From NCBI GenBank assembly GCA_017590115.1, contig JAGGNK010006892.1:15105736-15169735 (forward strand): a DNA stretch of 64,000 nucleotides, read 5' to 3'. The position numbers and the translations under genes were made by a program. The notes beneath the pieces were generated by a model, which saw nothing but the letters and a program-made list of their open reading frames with translations, did no database searches and was not told where the DNA came from. This document shows, piece by piece, positions 24,767-39,678 of this stretch. How positions within the stretch are numbered: the first letter of the stretch is position 1; each line of letters starts with the position of its first letter. Origin of the DNA: Montifringilla adamsi (lineage: Eukaryota; Chordata; Aves; Passeriformes; Passeridae).

Positions 24767-27453
24767 AAAAAAATAATAGAGAGGCAGTCACATTTTCAGC
24801 AAACTTAGTACAGAAGAGAAACTCTGTCCATAAAATAAATCTCACCTACTTACTGCTTTCTGCCATTTGTGTCCTACTCTCATCCCTTCCTTTACAGCTA
24901 TATTCTCATTTGATTAACTTTTTCCTCCATTGTAAAAATAACAGGCAAAGAAACTTCTATGTCATTATTTCAAACTTTTAACTTCTTCCTTGCTCTCAGT
25001 TTATATACTCTATATTGGACCTTCTGTCCCAGAATCCAGAAGCAATTTGTCTCAGGCATTTAGCTGGAATACATCACTGTCATCTTTTTTCAACTGCTTT
25101 CCAGTAACTGAAGAGCCCCAAATGTGCATCACTATCACCAATGACCTCCTGATTATGATGCATCTTGACCTTCCTTCTCTAAGATGCAGGACAGAAAGTC
25201 ACCAGAACATCAACACCGGCTCCATCCATTGCCCACAACTTGCACTACCTTGCTTCATCACTTCAGCAGAAAATTGGCAATCTGTTGCCACAAAAGGCAG
25301 TTCAGAGACTTCCACCCCACACAAAGAGCACAATGCTTTTCTTTCAGCTTGTGTATGATTCTCATTCTGCAAAAATCCTATCCCTTTATGATTTAAAGTT
25401 TTAGATTTAAAGTTTAACTTCTTCATGTAGCACATTGAAAATTTATTGGCCAGGAGCTGACATTTTGTTCCAGGGCTTATTACAGGCATTTTGCTAAATA
25501 TTATAAATTTAATAGTTCTGTCATTGGGAATTAAACAAGAAAAATCCTACAGTATGGGTATCATGTTGCCTTCTCACATGAGCTCATGACACCACAAATA
25601 CTTAAGCCTAATTTTGGAACTCATTAAGAAATAACAAACAAGGCAGTAGATAAGGTTCAAAGATGAGCTACAATAATGATTCAATCTTGTAAAACACATC
25701 TAGAGCTGAGAGCAATTTATTTTAGTGCTGTTCTTAGATAGGAAAATATTAAAGTTTCTTTGTTTTGATGTGTATAATCTACAGCCCTAACAAGATCAAA
25801 AAACAAGAAGATGCAAGTTTCAGATTGGGGAGGGAGCATAAACAACAACAGTGAAGTGGTGAGCTGATGATATCAGTATGAATAGCAAGGAAGATGGCTT
25901 TCTTAAGCCATACAACAAGGCAGTGAAAAAACAACTAAGTGTTTCAGATGGAAATATATACCTTGCTCTTTCATGCCTTGTAAAAATAATTTAAGACAGG
26001 TAGCACTGGAAAAGACTACCATTGCAACTGGTTGAAGTACTAAAATTCCTATAAATCTAAAGGCTAATGCATGCTATCTGCCCAGGGCTGGGAGCCCGAA
26101 ACATCAAGCTTCATGAACATGAGCCCCCTGCCCCCTGCCACACACGCCCACACACAGCTGGAACCACACCAGGCATCTGCCTTAAGCCATGAACTACCTT
26201 ACCTGGAAGCATGCCTCTCTCCCTCTCACATACAGTGCACAAGAGATGTTTTTTGTGATAAAAAATCATAGTTATCTTATTTTTGAGGACTTAAATACAG
26301 TCAGATACTCTGTGTCTTTGTGTGTACATGCACAAAAAACCAAACAGCTATATATTAACTGCTGTACTCAGCATCCTATTAACAGGAAAATAATGGCACT
26401 GGTATAAACAATTTATGAAGTACGCAGTATTAAATATTTTTGTGCATGTTTTTTCTCAATATTATTGAAAATTTAAAATCCTGATCTTCAAAAACATCTA
26501 CCTGCTTTCTAATTATCCTTGAAACAGAGCAGTAAAATTTTATTAGAAATAAAAACTCTAGAATAAAGTTCAGAAACTTTAGAGGTTATGTTGACACGAT
26601 ATAACATTTGGCAAAACATCATTAGACTTTAAAGTGGGTTCTATATATATTGCTTTGGCATACACAGACAGGCGAATTGCATAATTTTTTCAAGGAAACC
26701 AGCAATTTCTTACTCTCAGACAATCTGTGTTTCAGAATATTTCAAACTTAGAGCAGCAACATATCTACAAGCACCATCAAACACACAAACCCACAGAAAC
26801 CACTAACCTGGGAATCTGCTGATAGAATTTATCTGTACTGTGTTCTCCACTTCACTGTAGGACCAGGCAGCTGTGAGAGACTGGCAAGTTAATGGTTCAG
26901 ACAGTCAACCACTTCCAAAAGTGGAGGATGCTTTGCTGACAACACCCAAAGTACCAGCCCGGGTGCAGAAGGAGTGCACACCCACCACCGGAGGCTATAT
27001 TGTTGCATTTCTATGGATAACAATAACCCAAACAGCTACATTTTAAATTTTGCCAAGTACCTTATTCTAATTCTTATTCTTAATGCCCTAAAGCTCGCAG
27101 GTAAACATTTGTTATTGAACTTCCTGAGAATTTTGCTGTTTGTCCTTCACACTGCCCAGAGGAAATCAAACAACCTTCCCCTAAAGCCACTGATCGGGCT
27201 GGGCCACAAGAACAAAACTCTTGTGATTTCAACTGCTACAAAAGTGCTGTAACCTTGCATCCTAAACCAGATTTACATGTAATTTTCTCCAAAGATACAT
27301 ACACTAAAAAGAGTAAATGCACAAGAAAAGACATTACTTTTGCTGAGCCATTTGTTCTCAACTGATGAGGGTCTGGGAAACAACCACAGGTAGAATGACA
27401 GACTAAATGTAGTTAAGAATAAAATATTAAATGAAGACACGAAGATGTTCTAC

Positions 27454-27585
27454 CTTCTTTGATTTCTAACAATGGAAGTGCACCTCCCATTAAACTTATC
27501 CACTCTAATTTGATTAAACCATTGTCATTGTTGAGAGAGAACTGCTGAAGCACAGAATTAACAACAGCGGTTTCAGTTCCAAAAG
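27454..27585 (-). CDS. Candidate exon 12 (132 nt)
   Basis: Minus-strand acceptor TTTACTTCCTTTTGTAG, donor AAG|GTAGAA, 43 codons. Reads FGTETAVVNSVLQQFSLNND, then GLIKLEWISLMGGALPLLEI. The pattern of hydrophobic residues every three to four positions resembles an ARM/HEAT-type helical pair. That is inference from appearance only. The other two frames contain stops. Joins exon 11 in frame. Confidence 0.55.
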
Positions 27586-30461
27586 CTACAAAAGGAAGTA
27601 AATCAGACAATATTAGAAAGGAAAGACAACTGGAAAAAACAGAAATAATTCAGAATCAAAATATGCCTAAATATGAGAACAGATCTTCAGAAATGTTAGA
27701 ACAGTTTCAGAGGGAAATTAAAGGAGGATATTAATATATTAATTAATTAGACATCTAAAGTAATGCAAGTAAAAGGAATAAGTGAACAGTAAGATTCTAT
27801 ACAGATAGAAAACTAGCAGAGAAATGTATGAACATGAATACACTTTTTTTCCAATAAAAATTTTAAACAGGAGTTCAATACGATAAATAGAAACCACAAC
27901 CACAACAAAACATTGTATGGCACAAGAAGGATATCAGAAAAAGGTAAGCAGGTGGATGACAGTCCTGGTTAAAAATGTGACCAGAGATATAAGTGGCTGA
28001 CATTTCCCAGGTCATAAGACCTACCAGCAATGTAAAAGTTCAGCCAGGTTGTTCAACTCAGATAGTTTTGGCAAAAAAAAAATGCGCTCCACAGTAGACA
28101 GCAGTAAGGACAAGGGAATTTGAGAAACAATTTTTTTAATGCTCCTACAAGGCAGAGCTAATTGAAAATTGAGCAAAACCCCCCATTTTTTAACAGCTGA
28201 AATTCAATGCACATAAGCTGAATGTAAATTAATGAAGGAGGATAGAGGGACATAATGCATAAAACCAGACAGAAATACATAAAAATTAGCGAAGGAAAGG
28301 AAACGATAATTGATGTGAAAGAACAAAGAGAAGATGCACTAATCATCACAAATAATACAAATTGCTAAACAGTGTACCCAAGGACAGGTAGAAAATGCAA
28401 TTCTGCTGCTTAAGAATAAAAAGTGATACATTTTTTAAGTTGTACACTATCAACTAATCAGGATCCACAAGGCACACAATTCTCAAACTGACTACAACTA
28501 CTGCAGCACAGCCAAGCAGACTTCAAGAGCTGACAAAACATCTCCTGGTTGCAACAAAACAATCATTCCAAGACATATCTGGTATTGAAGAGTTTCAGGT
28601 TTTATTCACCAACAAATTGTAGCATAGCAGCAGCCACATAACTGATATTCAACAAAATGGCGCAAGCAATGGCCTGCCTTTAAATACCACTGACAAAAGG
28701 AAAAAAATCCAGTCAAGTTAAAGGGAAGAAGAAATTATACAGAATCCATGCACAGTCCTAGAGTGCTAAGTTTGAGCATATTTATGCATGGGCTAAAAAT
28801 AAAAGTATTCTGCAGAAGTACTAACATTGGGTATTGAAGTAAGGGCAGCTATGCTTATACATGAGTCTATAAACAATGACAAATAAGTTCTTTAAGCAGA
28901 AAAACTGGTTAAAGGCAGGGACATTTTTTCATTAGTATCAGAGTTTTCTAGCATACTGGTGACCCTAGCCCCTATGACTTTTGGTTTTTAAATGAAGATG
29001 GTTACAAAATGGGAACAAGGGGAAGCCCTAGTGGCAGAATATCACTTTTAACATTAAAGAACATTAATTGCTTAGTAGAGAAAATTGCTCTCAAGAACTC
29101 ACAGAGAAAGACCATTTATGCAACAACATAAATCTGACATAAGAACTGGCAGCCATTACCAACTTAAGAACATTATATCCAACAGAGAAAGCTCAAATTC
29201 TAAGACACTCTTAAGAACATATTACCTAAAGTGCAGCACATGTTGACAGACTAAATCACTACACTCACTGCAGCATGCTCACTGCTACTCCTTTTCCTAT
29301 GGATCCCTCAGAGGTAGTAAGGCACCAAATCCTGGGCCACATATGCTTTCTAAATAGGATTAAAATTTATAATATATCCTTGTTCACCTGACAACACAGG
29401 AATGACATTTTTTGCTTCCCTTAGAGATGCAGGCTATATTTGCAAGGCTTTAGCTTAGCTGAGAAAGCTTACTGTTCAGGTTTGGTTCAGCAGACTTTAA
29501 CAAAGGACCATGCAAAATGTGCTATTCTGCAGGTAACTGCAATCCTTCCTGGCTTTGAAGTCTCTACCAAATTTAACAATTACTTGAGCATTCTGTTGAA
29601 ACTGCAACAGAAATTAAGCACAATACTTATGCTCATAGAACCTAGCATATTGCTGATTATGTAAAGCCTAACTTAAATCTATTGCCTGCCTTTTAAAAGG
29701 TAACGTTGGCTATTCCATTTTTGATATTTATGGCTGGATCCAGAACTGGCAACTGCTGCCTGCAGCTTACAGATGGACAAAGGAACTTTTAATCCATATA
29801 AAGAAAAAGTTTTTCAGCACAGCATACAGTACACCCTAGCTCCAATGCAGCTGTTTCTTCATTTGATAAATGTGATTAAAGACAATTCAGACTTCGCCCA
29901 AGTTTACCTTCTGCTGAAAATTTTCAGCAGGAGAAAAAAGTCATGCTGTGGTGATAAACAGGCTACGGGTTCTGGGCCACCAGCATGCCACATAAAGCAC
30001 CGCTTCTGCATCTCTTGATTAGTTTACCACTTAGGGATCACAATGTAGACCAACCTCAAGAAATTGGTAATTTTCTCTATGATATTTAAAGAACATATTG
30101 CCCTAATCTCATTAAGGCAATTTGTGTTATTTCTTGCTCTAAGAGAACTTCTGAAGAGAGGATGAAGAAATGACTAAGCACATCATTATGTTCATCCAAT
30201 CTAGAGGGAACAAGCATATTCACAAGCAGAAAGGAATGCTGCATTAAGTATCTCCTGCTGCGTATTTCTGAAATCAGATGTGCTAGATTTCTGGAAGATT
30301 TCTGTATTGACAATTCCATTATTTATTACAAACAGGATTCATTATGAAAGAGAACATTCTTGTTAAAAAGAAACTTTTAATTATACACTTGAGATACTTT
30401 GCACTGTATTCAACCGCAAATAACAGACTTTGATAAAACATTACAGTTCATTTCTAGCTAC

Positions 30462-30686
30462 CTGAAACATAAAAAAGAGACAGCTGTCTTGGACACCAAA
30501 TACTCAAAACCAAAAGGAGATGGTTCACGGCATGATCAGCTGTTAGATGCTGCCATTTTATGCTGCAGTCACTAAAACCTTTTGCGTTCAAGTGAAATCT
30601 GGAAATGTCCACTGAAAAGGAAGCCAGTAAATCCTGAGTAAAAGACAGCTCTTCCTGAGGCTGTTCAACCTCAAATGGCCAGCACA
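30462..30686 (-). CDS. Candidate exon 11 (225 nt, longest internal exon)
   Basis: A 74-codon frame open from acceptor CACTTTTTGTAG to donor TTTCAG|GTAGCT on the minus strand. It starts CWPFEVEQPQEELSFTQDLL, has a mixed charged/hydrophobic middle, and ends in a hydrophobic run (VNHLLLVLSIWCPRQLSLFY). Entered and left after one base, so it joins in frame to both exon 10 and exon 12. Length and splice quality make it a strong candidate. The sequence suggests a helical solenoid-type protein, which is an impression and not a domain match. Confidence 0.55.
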
Positions 30687-31849
30687 CTACAAAAAGTGCC
30701 ATATACACTTGCCCAGTTTCTCAATTCTTCCTTGGCTGAACCTGGATGGCTGTTCTTATGTTCTTCTGAGAAGATAATCACTTCTCAACCATGAAATGAG
30801 AAATGAGGGATCAGCTAGCAGAATTAGCAGAGCACAAACTACAAAACCTTGAGCTACATGAGTCACTTTCTTAAAATTGATTTTAAAAATACCTTACAGA
30901 GAATATCAGGTGATACACTTTTCTTAAGGCAAGCAAGAGTAACAGTGAAACCCATCTTTTTAATTCCAAGTTCAGTAAATGAGGGCTACAATCTTGTACA
31001 ACTATCATCACAGGTTAGGAAAGCTTCCTCACAGTGCTCAATCATACAGTACTGAATTCCAACTGAAAAAAATATGTTTGAGGACAACAGAGGAAGTAAT
31101 ACTACTTGTACAAGTTAAGACATTTCAGACAACAGCAAGTTTCACTAATAGTCTGAATAAAGTTTCTACATTAAATGAAAGACTAAATATTATGTGATTT
31201 CCCACAACAAATAAAGGTAGGGCCTCTGTGTATTTGACGTCTTCAAGCTACTTACTGAGATTTAATGATATTTTCCATCTCTTCAGTTGTGCTTACACTT
31301 TTGCAAGTCTGGAAGTGCCTGAAAGGAACTGTTTTTATGTATACATATTTTCTGTTAAGATTGTTTTCATGTCTGTATTCATAATGCTCTTTATAAATCT
31401 GCTTTGTGAATAGCTGGACCATTAACACTGAAATAATGACTACCTGTGAATTCCATAATCCTAAAGGCTATTATTTTCAATCAAGACAGATAAGTTGCAA
31501 AAACCAAACCCAAAAACCACAGAGCCAGATACAGTCCAACAACACTATTAGATTGTACATCGTGAACAACATTCTTACTCAACTTGTGTGGAATGCAAAT
31601 GCCATCTAATTGGAACAGCAACAGTCCAAAACACTTCTAACTTTCCCCAGTACCTGTTCCTTTTATTAGGAAATATAGTATTAAAAGAATGTTAGAATTA
31701 CCATGTCAAACAGTTCAAAGTTAAAGAGGCTAAAAATTCAACATTAATTCAAGAGCCATAAAATGCTACCATGCACCTCCACCAAACTTTTTAAAATCCA
31801 TCTAGATCCTCTTTATTTCAATTCATACCCATTGTATCTTATAATCTCC

Positions 31850-32105
31850 ACCAGTCACCACTGTGAAGCATCTGGCTTTGTCTTCTTGATGACCTTCTCC
31901 TGGACACTGGAAGGATGCTATTAGGTCCTCTTGAAACTGCTTCTTCTCCAGGTTTAACAAGTGCAGACACCTCAGTCTTTCTTCACTCAGCAAGTGTTTC
32001 AGCCCCCAATCACCCTGATGGCTTTCTATGGAACTCAGTCCAGTTTGTCAATACTTTTCTTGTACTTGGGAGTCTAAGACTGGAAGTATCTTGGACTATG
32101 TATGT
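31850..32105 (-). mobile_element. Diverged CR1 LINE fragment, antisense
   Basis: Recognisable reverse-orientation phrases: GACACTGGAAGGATGCTATT, CTTCTTCTCCAGGTTTAACA, AGTCCAGTTTGTCAATACTT and TTGTACTTGGGAGTCTAAGA. More decayed than the copies above. Confidence 0.78.
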
Positions 32106-33687
32106 CTAAGAAATGCAAAGTAGAGAGGGATAATCCTTTTCCTTTTCTCAATATATTACTGATACAACCCATTTTAGACAGCAAAATTATTCCTTCTGTA
32201 AGCTGTCATAAAAATTAGAAACCTCTTTTGATGCAGGAATACACAGTTCACAACACCAGTTACATCCTGAATCAAAGAGCCACTAATCATAACTGTAATA
32301 CACTCATATTAAACCTGTTTGGAATAAAATTTGTTATAGAGTTAAATTTCACCAAAGTAAGCTACATAAAAATGAAAAGGCAATTTAAAAGAAGTGCCTC
32401 AAAGTGTAAATGCTTGCACATGAGAGGGATCATTCATCAAAACCACCAGTACGGTTAAACACACACCACTTATTAAAAACAAGCAAGCAAGAATAACAAA
32501 AAAAGCCCTGGAAAAACTAGCTTGATTAAAACCAACACTGCAAAATGTTATTTTAGGTAGAAAAGTGTCTTTTTAAAAATGGATGTTGCTCCTTAACAAT
32601 GAGAACAGGATGGGGGAGGATTTCCCATAAACATAAACTAGTTAACTAAAAATTGTAAAAAAGAAAAGCAAAGTAAGTTTTAAAACCAACTTTCTAACAA
32701 CTTTTTCAATTCACATTAAAGCAAACTACTCTCAGAACAAGCACAAAGATAAGAAAGAATCAGTAAGGCAAATATATGATCGAAACATGAAAGGAGAGCT
32801 CACACAAAAACACTAAAAAAACTAAGTTGATTTTTTTTTCTCCCCGATGCTCACTATAGAAGAGCAGATGGAATTTGCAATCTTCCTCCAGAGGGCTAGA
32901 AGAGAGACAGCCTTTTATAAAATCAGCATAAGTTAATCTAGATAAAACCATTAACAAGTTATCAAGATCAGACAGTATTCACCCATAATTTCCAGACAAA
33001 GTAAAATATTAAACAGTTCATCTAGCGACTGTAGCGTGAAATTTATTTCCTAGAAGTGCTCTATAAGACCGCAATGATACTCAAATAGTGTACCATTTAA
33101 ATAAAAAAATTAGCTTTCTGAGAGCTGCAAGGGAAGTTTGGTACAGATAAGCCAGGCCTGCACCAAAGAAAACAATTTAAACTGTAGCAGAGCCAGCAAG
33201 ACTAAGCATATGGATAAAAAAAAATGGGAAAATCCAACAGCTTTTGTAGTGGGAAGTCATTACTACTAGTAGCAGCTGAAGAATTGATAAGCAGCTGCTT
33301 GTGATTTCAGTATCAGGACATACCTCAATTTTCAAGAAGTTTGGACAAGCTACTTAATAAAAGGTAAGAAACCTCTCAAACAACTGTGCTAACACAAGAC
33401 AAAAGGGAAGATCCTAACAGAACTAAACAACTAGTTAAAACAGTTGCAAGCAAGAATGAAAATAAAGCATTTTTTCATATAAGATATTTTGCCAACAGAT
33501 CTCCTACAGCCAGTGTGATTCAGCATACCTGAGGTCTAGAAAGCCAATTTAAAAAAAAGGTCAAAAGGTTCAGTAATTATTCAAAATTATTTGGCATGAC
33601 CAAAAATAAATCTGATCAAAAGATACTGAAGGATAAAATTCCACGTAAATGAAAAAGAAAGCACATGGAAAAAGAAATTACACATGA

Positions 33688-33970
33688 TCATAGAATAGAA
33701 TCATAGAAGCATTGGCTGGTAAAGACCTCCAAGACCATCAAGTCCAACCTTTGACCAAATACCACCATGCCCACTAAATCAACAGTATCATAAAGTGCCA
33801 CTTCTACTTGTTTTTTGAACACTTCCAGGGACAGTGAATTCACTACTTCCCTGGACAGCCTCCCCAGTGCTTAACCAATCTTTCAGTGAATAAATTTTTC
33901 CTAACATAAAACCTGAACTTCTCTTGGTGAAACTTGAGGCCATTTCCCCTTGTTCTATCTATTGTTTGTT
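33688..33970 (-). mobile_element. CR1 LINE 3' fragment, antisense
   Basis: Begins with the doubled terminal repeat TCATAGAATAGAATCATAGA, continues AAGACCTCCAAGACCATCAA and ends at GGCCATTTCCCCTTGTTCTA. 5'-truncated, minus orientation. Confidence 0.93.
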
Positions 33971-36900
33971 ATGTGGAAGAAGACCTCCACGAACAACAAA
34001 ACTGTAGAATGTTTCTTTTCAAGTTACTGACAGGAAAGTTTAACACAAAACAGGCTCTAAACACAGGGGACCGTTACAGAGGACCATTTTCTAATATGGA
34101 TAATGTGAAAAAAGTAATTTGAATACTGATATTTAATAAAGATATACAAGGAAAAGTTCTAATGAAAACAGCATCATCAGGCAGCCAAGTAACTACAAGA
34201 AATTAAGTGCATTTGGACACTTCTGCTCAAAGTGCAAGTCTTTCACATTTTCTACTGCTTCTATATTAATACATCCGAAAAACATTCTTGCAGCTGGTAT
34301 GTCAATATCTTTATTGCTACACAGCAAGGTACCAGTCTTTTGCAAAGGCAGACTTTTAGTAAATAGCTGTCAGCAAGTCTAAGCGTGACTGAAGTCAAAT
34401 TACAAATAGTAAAGGAACAGGTTTTTGAACTTAATGCCAGCAAAATATCATGTATCTAATCCATGAAAGAATTACAGACCTTAAGTCTGCTATTATTTTA
34501 CTATCCATACCACTTACTTTTCGGTCTGCTCCACAGCTTTGTTTAAACTTACTAATCAATGATACCTACCCTTGGTACCTTACCAATAACAGTTTATACA
34601 TTTATACAACAATAACTTTTATATTTTAAATATTTATATTTTTAATTATCTATGTATAATATTACATGTTCAAAATTTATAAATACCTAACAATGTTGCT
34701 AGTAAAATTAAATATGCCTTTAGTAACAAGCAATTTGGTTAAGACCCCTGAAATCTCCACATCTAACTTCAACATTTACTTATCAAATGCAGGTCTTTCT
34801 TGTCAATAAGAAAAGATTTGAATGACTAGAACTGCTTCCTAAGAGAAAAACAAAGAAAAGCCACTACATTAAAAAAAGCACAGTAGGAGAAACCCAACTG
34901 ACACAACACTCAAACACTCGAATTCCAGAACATAAGTACAACCCCCCCCTTTAATTTTCTGTGTTCATCATAAGAAAGATCTTGGCCAAGATCTTTGTTC
35001 CCCAAGCACACACAACAGAACATGACAGACCAATGCTTCTGCTTGTTTTCTGGAATGACATGCCACACCAGTTTTGGCCATCTTTCTGACAGATCAGTTA
35101 AAAGCACTATAATTTTACCCATGGTTAAAATAAAAGCACCCATATATTAATCTTTATTTAAATTACATACGTTACTAACAGCTTAAGAAAACAATCTACA
35201 CAGTTATTGAAAAGTACAGAAAGAGGCATGTGCTACAATGAAAATGAGTATTTTCATAAATGAATTATTACAAAGAAAATACTTCTAACATGTCTTCTAA
35301 CACAGGAAGAGCACAGATATTCATTACAAAGCACTACACAGATTCCAGTTAAATTCACTGATTGTTGCTAGGAGTGAAGCAGAACAAATGATTGTAAAAA
35401 CAACATAGGTTAGGGGTTTTTTAAATACACACAAACCTGATAAGAACCACTATACTTTGATGCATAATTTTAGAGGTGATGTCAGAAAAGTCTGCAATTA
35501 TTAGTGAATTCATGTGAAATACTAGGAAACAAAATTCGACGGTCTGGTCTAAAAAGTGAATCAATTACTAAGAAGAAAACCCAGATCAAGAAGAACCAAA
35601 ACTGCTGTGTTAATCCTTCCTGGGCATCACATTACTCACAAATTCCACATTCTGTATATTTAAATATGGATTTAAAGTAAAGAATGATCACAGGCAGAAG
35701 ATCTGACACAGAAGATTAATGATAAGTAAGGAAGACTATGTGAATGGTCTGTGAATGGCCCAGCATAACACAGGATTAGCATGTCAGAGAACAGTATCTT
35801 CTCTCACAACTGCTACATGCCATCACATCACATAACAATGCTAATAAAATGTTAGTCATCATCAAGCCTTATCCTTTTTAAGATGCAGGCATCAAGTATG
35901 GACACATATGGACACAGTAATTCAAAAAAAGCAAGAAGTTTTATTTTATTCCTGAAGTAAAAACACGCATGACATAGTAAAAACTCACCCTTTTTTTAGA
36001 AGCAAGACAATCTTTAAAAGATTAAAAAACACCCTTGTCATTTAATATATTTATACATAGAAACTAAAAATATTCTACAAATGAAGCAACTTCAAATGAT
36101 CAGTACATCTTTAGGGCTGGAAAGAGGGGTCCCAAACAAACCCTCAAGACCCTGCCATACCCAACAATATTCACGCCTCACAACCAAAGCACCTTATTCA
36201 GACAGGCAGCACAAAACTCACTTCTCTGGTGAAACACCAGCGTGTGACAGCTCCTGCTACACAATGTTGGCCGTCACTGGGTCAGAGTTTTCTCTCTGAT
36301 TAGAAGAAAGTATAGAAAGGAAGGCAATTAGCTGGGCTGAGCAATAACCAGAGTAATTTACTGATAAAATATAGATTCTCATGGTTTCTACCTGGGCTTT
36401 AGATAAAATAGTCATTTTGATTACAATCTGTATGTATGATAGCAACTGAAAGCATCATTTAAATGAAGCATTGCCTAGTTCTTTCACTGTAGTGTTGCTG
36501 TCTGACATCTCTTAACTTCATATGTCACATGTCAATTTAGCAACCACATATTAAATAAATTTTTCTTCAAGTAACCTTCAATCAAGTTTTTCTAAGCTAT
36601 TATTTTTTCCACTTCAAAGATCAGAAGCTTTGGGATGCCACTCCCATATTAGCTAGCAATGTCCATTTCTAATAATGATTTGGAAGACCTGAAGGGAACT
36701 TCCTAAAAACAGTTATGAATTTGGAGGAATCCTGTCACATGTCCTGGCCAGATGGTGACATTACAATGAGCATTCTTATAATATGTTGTGCTTCTAGTTT
36801 TTCTCAGATATTAAGATGTTATCAACTTAGTCCAATTCAAACAGTGATGAAATATGCCAGCCAAGAGGCAATAATGAAATATGTTGTGTCTCAGTTAAAG

Positions 36901-38032
36901 AGCTTTTTTTCCACCCTTGAGGAACTGATTTTGGCACAAAACTGAACTCAAAAGCCCATCTCTCTCTCCTTCCTCTTCTCTCCAGCAGTATATGCTACAA
37001 TGAATTCATTTCTCATAAAACCAAGAAAATCTAATAAAAATAAACTGAAATTTCAGAGGTTTTAAAATAAGCAATACCAAATGAGATTTTTTGAGTGTCT
37101 AATGTGTCTGCTTAGTTAATCCAGGATTTCAATGAAGAGTCAATTCTAATGGAGCCTACAAAGAAATTACAGCAATTTTTCCATATCCTGTTCATTAAAT
37201 AAAATCAATTTAGCATTTTAATTAGGGAAAACCTTTAAAGAAGGCTTTAACAATTGATATTAGGCAATGCAATTTACAGTCCTTGAAATTTTATTAATTA
37301 ATTATTCTAAATCTGTTAATTACTCCCATAGCTAATGTTATGTCTAAATACTAATTCCTTGAAAGAAAATGGCTTCAAGCTAGTCATTAAAACGTCTATT
37401 TAGGGAAGTCCAAGTTATCTTTAACTCAGCAGCTCAAAAGCCCTAATGAATTACAGAAGGCAACTAAACAGTATGTATGTAATTACTTTCAGTGTTAAAA
37501 AATAACATTCCTTTCCAAATTATATCTTGTGTGTCTTTTCATTACCTATATTTAACATTTTGCACCTATCTACTACGACATAATCTGTTCACTATTCATT
37601 ACAACATAAAAGAATTTTGCAGTTTAGGGATCTGTATATTTTACTATGTAAATCACTTAATGCTACATTCTGGTTGGTACAGCATTATCTGTACATATTA
37701 GGTGCAAGAATTTTTAAAAAGTTGATTGCTTTACTTAGTTGTGCGTGGACACCTTGAAGCATATATTTTGGCTCTTTAAGCTATACTACTTACCGCAGAA
37801 AGAAAATTATTCCATTGTCTCTAACTAATTTTTCATAGATATTTTTTAGTTTCAAAATAGGATACAGATCTTAATTCTTCCTCATATAGATGCTTGTGTA
37901 ATTCAAAATGCACCAAGAGAGACTGGAAGCTCAAAGTGGAAATAAAGTGGCTGAGATTACTCTTTAGAAGCAAGAGGAAGATGATATAAAAGTGAACTGG
38001 AAGAAAGAATCAGAAAATTCTTACCTGGGAAG

Positions 38033-38165
38033 ACTTAATCCCAGAATAAACTCAGTTGGAAGGGATGCTCAAGACTCATCACCTCCAGCTCCTGGCCCTG
38101 CACAGCACCATCCCCAGGAGTCACACCATGTGCCTGAGAGGGTTTTCCAACAGTGGGTCAGAAGT
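38033..38165 (-). mobile_element. CR1 LINE terminal fragment, antisense
   Basis: CCCAGAATAAACTCAGTTGG, then CTCCTGGCCCTGCACAGCAC and GTCACACCATGTGCCTGAGA match the reverse of the CR1 subfamily seen at 45.5 kb. Confidence 0.85.
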
Positions 38166-39519
38166 ACCAGTGGGCCAGTTTCCCATGCTACTCTACACAA
38201 GAGCATCAACATAAGATGCGGATATTTATTTTCTTATCTTTATTCTGATAGGATTTTGAATGAACAGATAACAGAGTTGAGAAGGCGATGATAAGCTATT
38301 TCTCTGTGTTACAATTTTTTTTTGTTTTAATGTAAACTAACTACCGCCTTTGGTTCAGCTTCATATTAATTTCCCTTTAGACACCCAACACACTAAATGC
38401 TTGGGAAAGCTCAGTAAAATTTACTAAAAAAGAACAGCTGCAGAGCTTAGACAAAGCAGTTCAATTATAAGAAATGTCTCTTTTTAGAATCAGAGAAATT
38501 TGCCAAAAATGAAGCACAACTCTCCTGTTGGCACAACAGACTATCTATTCTAAGGCCTATTTGATACCATTTCACACTACTATTGCTCAATTACATCTAG
38601 TTGTTCTTAAAGACTCTTTGTCCTCTCAAGTGCTTATGGCTCCCTATATTTAACACAGATGATCTTAACGCCAGTTCTAAATGCGTGAAACATGAACAGG
38701 GTTGGACAAGGGCTCTAGCCAAGAAACACAGCGCTCTTCAAATATTATCTCTAAAAGAAGTCCTTCCAGTGTGAGGATGAGGAGCTATAAAGATCACCAG
38801 GGTATAAGCTGGCAGCAGCTGTGAATGACTATTTAGATCCCACGCATAAATAGCTTTGTTCCAGATCCACAGAGAATGTTAAATGACAGCATCAAATTAA
38901 ACATAAGTTTTTTGAACCTTGGCTTCTTTTTAAGAAAGGCTGTGGGAGTGGAGGAGGACAGATATCAGCGTACTACGCTCCCAGTGCTAGAGAAGGAAAG
39001 TGCCATCCCTTCCTTTATACTTTCCACTCTCCAGTATTTCTAGTTCTTTGCATCCACAATTATAAACAATATTATGTAGCACTCAAAGTAGGAAGATTTT
39101 CTAAGAAGGTAGGAGAGGTGAAAGGCAGATCAGTTTAATTTAAGAAGCTTAACTTATTAGAGTGCATCTTTAAATAAGGATTAATTGCTATCAACACATC
39201 AGAAAAACAAGTTATTTTTAAAATAGATTTTGGCCACTAAGCTTTTAAAAAGTGAATATAAATACCCATGCTGGAAATGCAGGTCATTTTATATTTTCAA
39301 GGCATGACACCTCAACAAAGTGTAGGTCACAGTTACCTTGGGCATAATGAAACACTTAGATAATCTCAACCCAGCTTGACATAAAATATTTACCTGAAAG
39401 GTCTTGTTACAAAAGAACTTTTCAATAACAATGAAAAGTAATCATAGCTGTTAGCATGAAAAGTTGAAATTGGTAATATTATAAATATTTATATTTTGCA
39501 AGATGCTTTTATAACATAC

Positions 39520-39678
39520 CTTTTTTATAGAGGTTGCAGACAATCAAACATACAAAGTGTATACTTTCAGGCTCTCTCTGGTCATTCCATAAAACAAATG
39601 GCCAAATAATCCCCATAGTCAAAGGTAACCTTGGAGGAATTGACTTCACAAAATGGTGTATGCTTGTCATGGCGAGAT
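39520..39678 (-). CDS. Candidate exon 10 (159 nt)
   Basis: Minus-strand acceptor with a long pyrimidine tract (CTCTGTCTCCTTCCTATGCTCAG) and consensus donor AAAAAG|GTATGT, 52 codons between. Begins LAMTSIHHFVKSIPPRLPLT and ends IHFVCLIVCNLYKK, i.e. a hydrophobic middle and end closed by lysines. Only this frame is open throughout. One of the best-supported internal exons by splice signals. Function unknown. Confidence 0.52.

Larger units (their letters stand above)
18299..27453 (-). other. Large intron between candidate exons 13 and 12
   Basis: Holds a short plus-strand ORF ending at an A-run (19672-19764), the 32-bp palindrome, two CR1 elements (22.7-23.5 and 23.96-24.31 kb) and the unassigned exon-like segment at 24.5-24.8 kb. 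The rest shows nothing recognisable. Confidence 0.5.
27586..39519 (-). other. Introns flanking candidate exon 11
   Basis: Two long introns (27.6-30.46 and 30.69-39.52 kb). Contents: CR1 fragments at 31.85, 33.69 and 38.03 kb, otherwise AT-rich sequence without named features. The ORF at 30086-30319 (minus) has no flanking splice sites I trust. Confidence 0.5.
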